Positions 57,449-64,000 of a stretch of DNA of 64,000 nucleotides are shown one piece after another (positions within the stretch are counted from its first letter, which is position 1; every line of letters begins with the position of its first letter). The DNA is from Rhodanobacteraceae bacterium (GTDB taxonomy: Bacteria > Pseudomonadota > Gammaproteobacteria > Xanthomonadales > Rhodanobacteraceae), in the NCBI GenBank assembly GCA_009996615.1, contig JAACZU010000002.1, forward strand, positions 1 to 64,000. Direction: 5' to 3'. Under the pieces are notes generated by a model. That model did not search any database, was not told where the DNA came from, and saw only the letters and a list, made by a program, of their open reading frames with translations. Made by a program: the position numbers and the translations under genes.

Positions 57449-58366
57449 ATGAATCCGGCTCCCATCGATGCCCCCCGCCTGTCCGGTCCCGCCGTGGCGC
57501 TGTACGCGCTGCTGCGCCTGGCCGGCCGCCTGCCGCTGCGCGTGCTGCACGGCCTCGGCGCGCTGGCGGGGCGGCTGCTGTGGCTGCTCCACGGCAGCGC
57601 GCGCCGGCGCGTCGAGCGCAACCTCTCGCTGGTACTTACGCAAGACAGTCCCGAAAGCCGTCACGCGCTCGCGCGCGCGGCGCTGGCCGAGAGCGGCAAG
57701 ACGTTGACCGAGATCGCGCGCATCTGGGGCAACCCGCCCGCGGCCGCGCTCGGCCTGGTGCGCGAGGTGCGCGGCGCGGAGCTGTTCGAGACGGCGCTGG
57801 CGCGCGGCCACGGCCTGATCGTCGCCGCGCCGCACCTGGGCTGCTGGGAGGTGCTGAACTACTGGCTGGCCGCGCGCACGCCGCTGGCGATCCTGTACCG
57901 GCCGCCGCGGGTGGCCTTCCTCGAACCGCTGCTGCGGCGCGCGCGTGGCGCGCTGCCGGTCGAGCAGGTTCGCGCCGAGGGCGCCGGCGTGCGCACGCTG
58001 TACAAGCGCCTGGCCGCCGGCGGCGTGGTCGGCATCCTGCCGGACCAGAAGCCGCGCCAGGGCGAGGGCGTGGACGCGCCGTTCTTCGGCGCGCCGGCCG
58101 CGACGATGGTGCTGCTGCCGCGCCTGGCCCAGCGCACCGGCGCGACCGTGCTGTTCGCGTTCGCCGAACGGCTGCCGCGCGGCGCCGGCTACCGCCTGCA
58201 CTTCCTGCCGGCGCCGGCGCAGATCGCCGATGCCGACACCGCGCTCGCCTGCGCTGCGCTGAACCGCGGCGTCGAGGACTGCGTGCGGCGCGCGTTCACG
58301 CAGTACCAGTGGCACTACAAGCGCTATTCCAGCGACGCGCGCAACCCCTACGCACAGGCGGACTGA
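57449..58366 (+). CDS. Lipid A biosynthesis (LpxL/HtrB-type) acyltransferase
   Basis: The 305-residue inner-membrane enzyme transfers a secondary acyl chain to lipid A. It has an N-terminal hydrophobic region, the catalytic HLGCWE (HxxxxE/D motif near residue 128), ILPDQKPRQGEGVDAPFFG and the C-terminal QWHYKRYS motif of the LpxL/LpxM family. A -10-like TACAAT lies 10 bases upstream. It is monocistronic, and two stacked GC hairpins follow it. Confidence 0.92.
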   Translation: MNPAPIDAPRLSGPAVALYALLRLAGRLPLRVLHGLGALAGRLLWLLHGSARRRVERNLSLVLTQDSPESRHALARAALAESGKTLTEIARIWGNPPAAALGLVREVRGAELFETALARGHGLIVAAPHLGCWEVLNYWLAARTPLAILYRPPRVAFLEPLLRRARGALPVEQVRAEGAGVRTLYKRLAAGGVVGILPDQKPRQGEGVDAPFFGAPAATMVLLPRLAQRTGATVLFAFAERLPRGAGYRLHFLPAPAQIADADTALACAALNRGVEDCVRRAFTQYQWHYKRYSSDARNPYAQAD

Positions 58367-58368
58367 CC

Positions 58369-58405
58369 CCCCGTTCGCGGGGTACGGCCGCGGCTCGCCG
58401 CGGCC
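58369..58405. terminator. Two stacked hairpins after the acyltransferase gene
   Basis: CCCCG-TTCG-CGGGG (58369-58382), with the extra-stable UUCG tetraloop in RNA, is followed by GGCCGCGG-CTCG-CCGCGGCC (58386-58405). There is no T-run, so these may protect the 3' end or pause the polymerase rather than terminate directly. Confidence 0.5.
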
Positions 58406-58571
58406 TAGCATGCCTGCACACACACGGTCGGCATCGCAGGATCGCCGCGCCGGCATGGGGGGAGGAAACGGCAGGCTCCGCGGTTGCGCGCGGCCGTGCG
58501 TGCCCGTCCATGCGGCCGCGCTCCCGCCCCCGATCGGCCGTGCCGATTCCCGAGACAGCGGAGCCCCATCC

Positions 58572-59405
58572 ATGATTCGCCCTCGCCTGACCCGCCGGCT
58601 GCCGCTCGGCATCCTGGCGCTTGCCCTCGCCACCGTTTCCGCCGACGCGCTGGCGATCTTCCAGAACGGCGGCTTCGAACAGAACAGCTACGCCGGCTGG
58701 ACGCTCGGCGGCGGCACCAACCCCGGCCTGTCCGGCAGCCAGCCGTTCACCGGCGCCAGCGTGCAGATCCTGCCCGGTGCGGCCGGACCGGCCGCGATCG
58801 TCGGCGCCATCAGCGATCCGCGCGCCCCCGGCATCGTGCTGCCGCGCACCGGCCAGCACACGGCGCGCCTGAACGACGAAGGCGGCGGCGCGCTGGTGAC
58901 CACGCTGCGCCAGGTCGACACGGTGACCAGCGCCGACATCGATCCGACCGACGGCCTGCCGCACATCCGCTTCGCGTTCGCGCCGGTGCTGGACGACCCC
59001 AACCATGCGCCGCAGGAGCAGCCGTACTTCTTCGTCTCGGTCAAGAACCTGGCCGACAACAGCGTGCTGTTCGAGCAGTTCGCCTACTCGGGCCAGCCGG
59101 GCGTGAACTTCCAGTCCGGCAGCGGCAGCTGGAAGTACCTGCCGTTCCAGGACGTCGACGCGGTGCTGCCGCTCAGCGCGGTCGGCCAGCAGATCGAGCT
59201 GACGGTCGTGGCGGCCGATTGCGCGCTCGGCGGGCACGGCGGCTACGTCTACGTCGACGGCTTCGGCTCCGCGCAGGTGCCGCCGCCGGGCGGCGGTGGC
59301 GGACAGACCGAATACCACCCGGTGCCGGCCCTCGACGGCCACGGCCTGGCGCTGCTCGCGCTGCTGGTCGGCCTGGTCGGCTGGGTCGCGGCGCGGCCGC
59401 GCTGA
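58572..59405 (+). CDS. Secreted protein with IPTL/PEP-CTERM-like sorting tail
   Basis: This exported protein of 277 residues has a signal peptide (LGILALALATVSADALA) and an N-terminal FQNGGFEQNSYAGWTLGGG motif common in secreted carbohydrate-binding-like domains. It ends in a Pro/Gly linker, VPALDGHGLALLALLVGLVG and a WVAARPR tail: a short motif, membrane helix and arginine tail as in IPTL/PEP-CTERM proteins. The sorting enzyme is not in the window. It converges with the LuxR-type regulator. Confidence 0.82.
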   Translation: MIRPRLTRRLPLGILALALATVSADALAIFQNGGFEQNSYAGWTLGGGTNPGLSGSQPFTGASVQILPGAAGPAAIVGAISDPRAPGIVLPRTGQHTARLNDEGGGALVTTLRQVDTVTSADIDPTDGLPHIRFAFAPVLDDPNHAPQEQPYFFVSVKNLADNSVLFEQFAYSGQPGVNFQSGSGSWKYLPFQDVDAVLPLSAVGQQIELTVVAADCALGGHGGYVYVDGFGSAQVPPPGGGGGQTEYHPVPALDGHGLALLALLVGLVGWVAARPR

Positions 59406-59489
59406 CCGGCAATCCGTTCAACGCGCACCCTGCGGCAAGGACCCCGTCTCGACGACCCGGCCACGGAAGGCCTTTCTCCCCGTACCGCC

Positions 59490-60125
59490 CTACGGCGCGA
59501 CCAGCCCGCGGCGCATCGCTTCCAGCGTCGCCTCCGCGCGCGTGCCGACGCTGAGCTTGCGGTAGATGTCCTTCAAGTAGCCAGCCACGGTGTGGCGCGA
59601 CAGGCCGAGCAGGTCGGCCGCCTCGGCAACGCTCAGGCCCTTGGCGATCAGGCGCAGCACCTCGGTCTCGCGCGCGGTCAGCGCGACCTCGGCCGGCGCG
59701 GCCGCCGGCGCGTGGAAATGCTGCAGCAGGCGCCGCGCGATCGACGGCGACAACGGCGGCCGGCCCTCGACGATCCCGGCCAGCATCGCTGCCAGCCACT
59801 CCGGCGTCTGGTCCTTCAGCACGTAGCCCTGCGCCCCGGCGTGCAGCGCAGGAAACAGGTGCGCGTCGTCGTCGAACATCGTCGTGACGATGCAGCAGGT
59901 GCCGCGCGGCGCCAGCTCGCGGATCAGGTCCACGCCCGAGCCATCCGGCAGGCCGAGGTCGATCAGCGCCAGCGGCGGCGCCGCCGCGCAGCGCGCGCGC
60001 GCCTCGGCCAGCGTCGCCGCGCGCTCGACCGCGATGCCGTCGAACGCGAGCGCGACCGCCCGCGCGAGCCAGTCCAGGCTCGAGGGCAGGTCGTCCAGCA
60101 CCAGCGCGCGGGCGAAGCGGCTCAC
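59490..60125 (-). CDS. NarL/LuxR-type response regulator
   Basis: The 211-residue regulator has an N-terminal receiver with the phospho-acceptor in ALIDLGLPDGSG and the Lys in GYVLKD. The C-terminal LuxR helix-turn-helix is LTARETEVLRLIAKGLSVAE, then LLGLSRHTVAGYLKDIYRKL. The start is a GTG that overlaps the stop of the kinase gene (GTGA). It is the output of the kinase pair encoded just upstream. Confidence 0.92.
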   Translation of the reverse strand: MSRFARALVLDDLPSSLDWLARAVALAFDGIAVERAATLAEARARCAAAPPLALIDLGLPDGSGVDLIRELAPRGTCCIVTTMFDDDAHLFPALHAGAQGYVLKDQTPEWLAAMLAGIVEGRPPLSPSIARRLLQHFHAPAAAPAEVALTARETEVLRLIAKGLSVAEAADLLGLSRHTVAGYLKDIYRKLSVGTRAEATLEAMRRGLVAP

Positions 60126-60844
60126 GCGGCGCCCTCGAGCGGTACGCTGAGCAGCACCTTGGTGCCGCCGAGCGTGCCCGGCGCCCAGTGGATGTCGCCG
60201 GCCAGCTCGGCGGCGCGCTCGCGCATGCTGCGCCGTCCGCCGCCGGGCGCGGCCGGCGCGACGCCGGCGCCGCTGCCGTCGTCGGTCAGGTCCAGGCACA
60301 GATGCTGGCCGGCCAGGCCGGCGCGCACGCGCACGTGGCGTGCCTGGGCGTGGCGGATGACGTTGCTGACCGCCTCGCGCACGATGCGGTACAGGTGCAG
60401 CGCGCGTGCCGGCTCGAGCGGCGTGGCGGGCAGGTCGCCGTGCTGCTCCCAGGCCAGCGCGATGCCGGCCGCGCCGAGCCGCTGCTGCGCCTCGGCGCGG
60501 ATGTCGGCGAGCACGTCCTCGAGCGTGCCGGGCGTGCCGCGCGAGCGCGTGACGACGTCGCGCAGGTCCTGCAGCAGCGCGCGTGCGAGGTCGGCCTGGC
60601 GCGGCGATTCGGCGGCGTGGATCATGCCGAGCAGGCGCGCGCCGAGATCGTCGTGCAGGTCGCTGTAGATCCGCTCGCGCTCGGCCGCGACGGCCTGTGC
60701 GGCGGCAAGAGCCGCCTGTTCGGCCAGCCGCGCCGCCGCGCGCGCGCGTTCGGCGCGCAGCAGGCGCGCGCAGTGCGCGGCGCGCCACGCGGCAGCGGCC
60801 GCGAGCAGCAGGCTGGCGCCGAGCAGCAGCGCCGCCGGCGTCAT
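60122..60844 (-). CDS. NarX-type (HisKA_3) sensor histidine kinase
   Basis: This short kinase of 240 residues has one N-terminal membrane helix (LLLGASLLLAAAAAWRA), a coiled region, the dimerisation box ERIYSDLHDDLGARLLGMIH with the phospho-acceptor His, and an HATPase domain with REAVSNVIRHAQA and DDGSGAG. It has no separate sensor domain, so input probably comes from the membrane or from the coupled Ser/Thr kinase. Both ends overlap the neighbouring genes by four bases. Confidence 0.9.
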   Translation of the reverse strand: MTPAALLLGASLLLAAAAAWRAAHCARLLRAERARAAARLAEQAALAAAQAVAAERERIYSDLHDDLGARLLGMIHAAESPRQADLARALLQDLRDVVTRSRGTPGTLEDVLADIRAEAQQRLGAAGIALAWEQHGDLPATPLEPARALHLYRIVREAVSNVIRHAQARHVRVRAGLAGQHLCLDLTDDGSGAGVAPAAPGGGRRSMRERAAELAGDIHWAPGTLGGTKVLLSVPLEGAA

Positions 60845-63273
60845 GCCGGCGCCTCCGCCAGCAGCGCGCTCGCCTTGTCGCCCAGTCCGAGCCGGCGGTA
60901 GACCTCGGCCAGGCGCTCGGCCGCCGCGCGCGTGCGCGCATGCGCGGGGCCGAGCAAGGTGCCCAGGCGCGCATGCGCGCTCTCCAGCTCCGCGCGCGCC
61001 TCGGCCAGGCGGCCGAGGCGGGCCAGGCACAGGCCGTGGTTGCTCATGAAGATCGCGGTCATCGCGTGATCGGCGCCGACCATGCGCCGGGACGCCTGCA
61101 GCAATGCGACGAACTCGCGCTCGGCGGCATCGAGCCGGCCGGCGGTCAGCAGCAGCATGGCGAGGTTGTTGTGCGGCGCGAGGCTGGTCGGATGCGTGGC
61201 GCCCTCGCGCTGCTGGATCGCCAGGATGCGCCGGTACAAGGCCTCGGCCTCGTCGACCTTGCGGCGCTCGTCGAGCAGGTAGGCCAGCGTGTTCATCGCC
61301 GCCAGCGCCTGCACGTGGCCGTCGCCGAACTGCGCCTCGAAGCCGGCCAGCGACTCGCGCGCGAGCGCCTCGGCGCGCTCGAGGTCGCCGGTCGCGACGA
61401 GGATGTTGGCCAGCGTCTGCATCGTCGTCAGCGTCACCGCATGCGCGTTGCCGAGCACCTCGCGCTGCAGCGCGAGCGTGGCCTCGGCCTCCTGCGCGGC
61501 GGTCGCGTTGTCGCCCTGCGCGGCGAGCACCAGCGCCAGCTTGTGCCGGCTGGCCAGCGTCGCCGGCGCACGCTCGCCGAGCTCGGCGCGGCGCCGTTCG
61601 AGCACCTCGCGCAACAACGCCTGCGATTCGGCCAGCTCGCCGCGCTCGCGCAGCAGCGCCGACAGGTTGCTGCGCACCACGTCGAGCATGGTGGCGAACG
61701 CGCGCGCCGCGTCGGTGGCGGCCGGCCGCACGTCCGCGGCGGCGGCGAGAATCGCGCGATAGCCGTGCAGCGCCTCGTCCTGGCGGCCGGCGTCGTCGGC
61801 GATGCGCGCCGCGGCGAGGTCGAGGTCCAGGCGCACCGTGGCCGGCGCCTCCGGCCAGGCCGCGCGCGCCTGCTCCAGCGCCGCGCGCGCCTCGTCGAAG
61901 CGGGTCAGCTCGGTCAGCAGCGCGGTGCGCTGGCGCAGCAGGCGCACGCGCTCGGCGGCGGGCGCATCGGCGGGCTGCGCGTGCAGCGCGCGGGCGTTCA
62001 GCGCCAGCGCCACGTCGTACTCGCCGAGCGACTGCCGCGTCGAGGCCAGCGTCGACGCGACCGCGGCCTGCACGCGCGCGGGCGCGTCCAGCCGGTCGAG
62101 GTCGTGCTCGGCGCGGTCGATCACCTCGCCGACCGTGACGCGCGCGCCGCGCGTGTATTCCGGATCGGCCGAGGCCAGCATGCTGTCGAGGAACGCGTTG
62201 ACCGCGGCGTATTCCTGCGCGCGCTGCTCGGCCTCGGCACGCGCGCGCTGTTCGGCCAGCGCGAAGCGCAGCGACACGACGCTGGTCGCGGCCAGCACGA
62301 CGATGACGCTCGCGACGGCGGCGCTGAGGGCGCGGTGCCGGCGCACGAAGCGGCCGGCGCGATAGGCCAGGCCCGGGCGGCGCGCCGCGACCGGCCGATG
62401 GCCGAGCACGCGCTCGAGGTCGTCGACGAACGCGGCCACCGTCGCGTAGCGCTGCGCCGGCTCGCCGGCGAGCGCCTTCATCACGACCGTCTCGAGGTCG
62501 CCGCGCGCCGCCGGCGCGATGCGCCCGAGCGGCGGCGGCACGTCGTCGCGCAGGATCTGCAGCGCCTCGAACACGGTCGCCTCCGCCAGGCGCGGATGCG
62601 GCAGGCGGCCGGCGACCAGTTCGTAGGCGATCACGCCGAGCGCGTAGACGTCGGCGCGCACGTCGATCGGCGCGCCTTCGAGCTGCTCGGGACTCATGTA
62701 GGGCACGGTGCCGAGCACCTGCCCGGCCAGGGTCAGTGCGCCGCTGCCGGCGTCGCGCATGCTGGCGATGCCGAAGTCGAGGATCTTCGGCCGGCCCTCG
62801 TCGTCGACCAGGATGTTGGCCGGCTTCAGGTCGCGATGGATCACGCCGCGCGCATGCGCGTACTCGACCGCGCGGCCGATCGCGATCACCAGGCGCAGGC
62901 GCGCGGCCAAGTCCAGCCGCGCGGCCTCGGCATGCGCCAGCAGGTCCGTGCCGCGCACGTACTCGAGCGCCAGCCACGGCACGTCGACCGCGTCGACGCG
63001 CGACTCGCCGGCCGCGTAGAGGCGCGCGATGCCCGGATGCTCGAGCTGCGCCAGCACTTCGATCTCGCGCCGCATACGCTCGATCGCATTGGCGGAGGCG
63101 CCACGCACGACCTTCAGCGCCACCTCGCGCCGCGGATGCACCTGCTGCGCCAGCCACACGCGCCCCATGCCGCCCTCGCCGAGCAGGCGCACGATGCGGT
63201 AAGGGCCGATCCGCGGCGCGCCCGCCGGATCGTCCCCCGGATCGAGGCCCGCCTGCCCATCCGCCTGCGTCAT
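60841..63273 (-). CDS. Ser/Thr protein kinase with TPR-like extracytoplasmic part
   Basis: The 810-residue protein has an N-terminal Hanks-type kinase domain (about 22-290: LGEGGMGRVW, ALKVV, HRDLKPANILVD, DFGIAS, APE-like SPEQ) and a membrane helix (about 312-335). A C-terminal region of about 450 residues is made of tetratricopeptide-like helical repeats. The start at 63273 has GGGGGAG upstream. Its stop overlaps the start of the histidine kinase (ATGA). The order STPK-HK-RR suggests one signalling unit linking Ser/Thr and His-Asp phosphorylation. Confidence 0.92.
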   Translation of the reverse strand: MTQADGQAGLDPGDDPAGAPRIGPYRIVRLLGEGGMGRVWLAQQVHPRREVALKVVRGASANAIERMRREIEVLAQLEHPGIARLYAAGESRVDAVDVPWLALEYVRGTDLLAHAEAARLDLAARLRLVIAIGRAVEYAHARGVIHRDLKPANILVDDEGRPKILDFGIASMRDAGSGALTLAGQVLGTVPYMSPEQLEGAPIDVRADVYALGVIAYELVAGRLPHPRLAEATVFEALQILRDDVPPPLGRIAPAARGDLETVVMKALAGEPAQRYATVAAFVDDLERVLGHRPVAARRPGLAYRAGRFVRRHRALSAAVASVIVVLAATSVVSLRFALAEQRARAEAEQRAQEYAAVNAFLDSMLASADPEYTRGARVTVGEVIDRAEHDLDRLDAPARVQAAVASTLASTRQSLGEYDVALALNARALHAQPADAPAAERVRLLRQRTALLTELTRFDEARAALEQARAAWPEAPATVRLDLDLAAARIADDAGRQDEALHGYRAILAAAADVRPAATDAARAFATMLDVVRSNLSALLRERGELAESQALLREVLERRRAELGERAPATLASRHKLALVLAAQGDNATAAQEAEATLALQREVLGNAHAVTLTTMQTLANILVATGDLERAEALARESLAGFEAQFGDGHVQALAAMNTLAYLLDERRKVDEAEALYRRILAIQQREGATHPTSLAPHNNLAMLLLTAGRLDAAEREFVALLQASRRMVGADHAMTAIFMSNHGLCLARLGRLAEARAELESAHARLGTLLGPAHARTRAAAERLAEVYRRLGLGDKASALLAEAPA

Positions 63274-63511
63274 CGTGAACTCCCCCGGTTCGTCGTTCGA
63301 TCGTGCCACAACACGATCGCATCGGCAGCGGGGAAGGTCGTGGCCGGCACGGCGCGGCGGGGACGCGGGGCTCGTGCATGAATCCGCACCCGTGGACTCA
63401 TTCAGCGGCGAGTCCGGCGCATGTCCGTACCCGCTCCCGCGCAACGGGCACTGGCGCGCCTGCGCTCCGGCCATCCGTGGCCGGGCGCAGGGGTGTTCAT
63501 TCCATGGCCTC

Positions 63512-63805
63512 TCAGCCGTCGCTCGCGGCCGCGCCGGCCAGCGGGCGCTCCTCGGCCTGCACGATCTTGCCGGCCACGACCCACAGCGTGACCTCGCTGG
63601 CCTTGCCGTGCCAGGTCCAGATCTCCATCGCCGGCGTGCTGGCGTCGCCGTCGATGCGGTCGATGCGGTCGGGCGGGCCGCCGGCGTCACGCGCGAGCGC
63701 GACGTCGTCGCCCTTGCCGACTAGGCGTTTGCCGAGCAGCGCGCTCTGCGCCTGCGCGCTGCCGGCCGCCAGCAGCAGCATCAGCGCGATCATCGGTTTC
63801 GTCAT
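63512..63805 (-). CDS. Small secreted protein of unknown function
   Basis: This 97-residue protein has a signal peptide ending near SAQA-QS. The mature part has LVGKGDDVALARDAGGPPDR and EIWTWHGKASEVTLWVVAGK, a pattern seen in small periplasmic proteins (DUF2845-like) of unknown role. GGAGG precedes the ATG. It lies between the STPK gene and the divergent radical SAM gene. Confidence 0.75.
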   Translation of the reverse strand: MTKPMIALMLLLAAGSAQAQSALLGKRLVGKGDDVALARDAGGPPDRIDRIDGDASTPAMEIWTWHGKASEVTLWVVAGKIVQAEERPLAGAAASDG

Positions 63806-63912
63806 GGGAGCCTCCGCGATCAGGGCGCGGCAGCCTCGCATGCGCATGTTGCGCGGATTTGTCCGGCGCGCACGTCGCAGCCGGCGCGACGCCGGCGGCG
63901 CATACTGGTTTG

Positions 63913-64000
63913 ATGAAACCCGCCGTCCCACCCGATCCGAACCGCCTCGATGCGCCCGCACGCATCAAGGGCCGCGGCGCGGCGTCGAATCCGGAAGGCC
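63913..64000 (+). CDS. PA0069-family radical SAM protein, 5' end only
   Basis: The first 29 codons are present before the window ends. They contain ARIKGRGAASNPEG, the N-terminal motif (KGRGA.SNPEGRF) that I associate with PA0069-type radical SAM proteins, which are related to spore photoproduct lyase. The radical SAM cysteine motif would lie beyond the window. There is no strong Shine-Dalgarno. Confidence 0.65.
   Translation, partial: MKPAVPPDPNRLDAPARIKGRGAASNPEG

Overview
The window is high-GC (about 70%) gammaproteobacterial chromosome. The gene content points to the Xanthomonadales/Lysobacterales, most likely a Rhodanobacteraceae- or Lysobacter-like lineage. The reasons are a tRNA-Ile(CAU) just downstream of rpoD, a bioB-bioF-bioH-bioC cluster with divergent comF, many TGGGAGCGGC..GCCGCGATGC palindromes, and a peptide-maturation gene set I associate with this group. 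I cannot name the genus. No phage, IS element, CRISPR array or rRNA gene is visible.

Layout. 1-2.9 kb: lower-GC remnant of a Dnd (DNA phosphorothioation) operon with dndC, a 66-codon gene and a C-terminally truncated dndD. 3.0-6.3 kb: large SSF-STAC-PAS hybrid sensor kinase. 6.5-13.1 kb: secreted protein, poly(3-hydroxybutyrate) depolymerase-type esterase, TonB-dependent receptor, GntP-type permease; a 3-hydroxybutyrate dehydrogenase lies at 23.2-24.0 kb, so this may be a PHB/3HB utilisation set. 13.2-26.7 kb: DMT transporter, GAF-GGDEF-EAL protein, sterol-desaturase-family protein, S10 peptidase, YaiI, GST, Ada, TPR protein, LprI-like secreted protein, NtrX-like regulator. 26.9-34.0 kb: two GT2 glycosyltransferases, secreted proteins, TatD, a delta-60-repeat protein, pirin. 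34.2-40.2 kb: EmrE-family transporter, bioC, bioH, bioF, bioB, and divergent comF.

40.2-42.6 kb is repeat-rich. An eight-unit tandem array has an exact 173-bp period, and related elements lie in opposite orientation on the other side of two small membrane-protein genes. 42.9-48.7 kb holds the most interesting locus: a cNMP-binding GGDEF protein, a class-III-cyclase/TPR membrane protein, a 93-residue Nif11/NHLP-like peptide precursor and a SagB-type dehydrogenase. This looks like an uncharacterised RiPP-like peptide-modification system without YcaO. 48.8-51.3 kb: DGPF/YciI protein, SRPBCC protein and ECF42-like sigma factor.

51.4-52.6 kb: DUF5996 protein and UBP zinc finger. 52.8-54.4 kb: low-GC DUF262/DUF1524 (GmrSD/SspE-like) nuclease next to tRNA-Ile(CAU). 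55.0-58.4 kb: rpoD, dtd and an LpxL-type acyltransferase. 58.6-59.4 kb: secreted protein with a C-terminal sorting tail. 59.5-63.3 kb: translationally coupled Ser/Thr kinase, sensor kinase and LuxR-type regulator. The window ends with a small secreted protein and the first 29 codons of a PA0069-type radical SAM gene.

Intergenic gaps are decorated with at least four dispersed repeat families: A = TGGGAGCGGC..GCCGCGATGC palindromes; B = CCCTCCCCTTCAAGGGGAGGG elements; C = about 80-bp TCGTCGTCCCGG..CCGGAACGACGA elements; D = the composite element that forms the tandem array. They sit even inside operons. Coordinates and starts were read by eye; functions are inferred from motifs without database searches.
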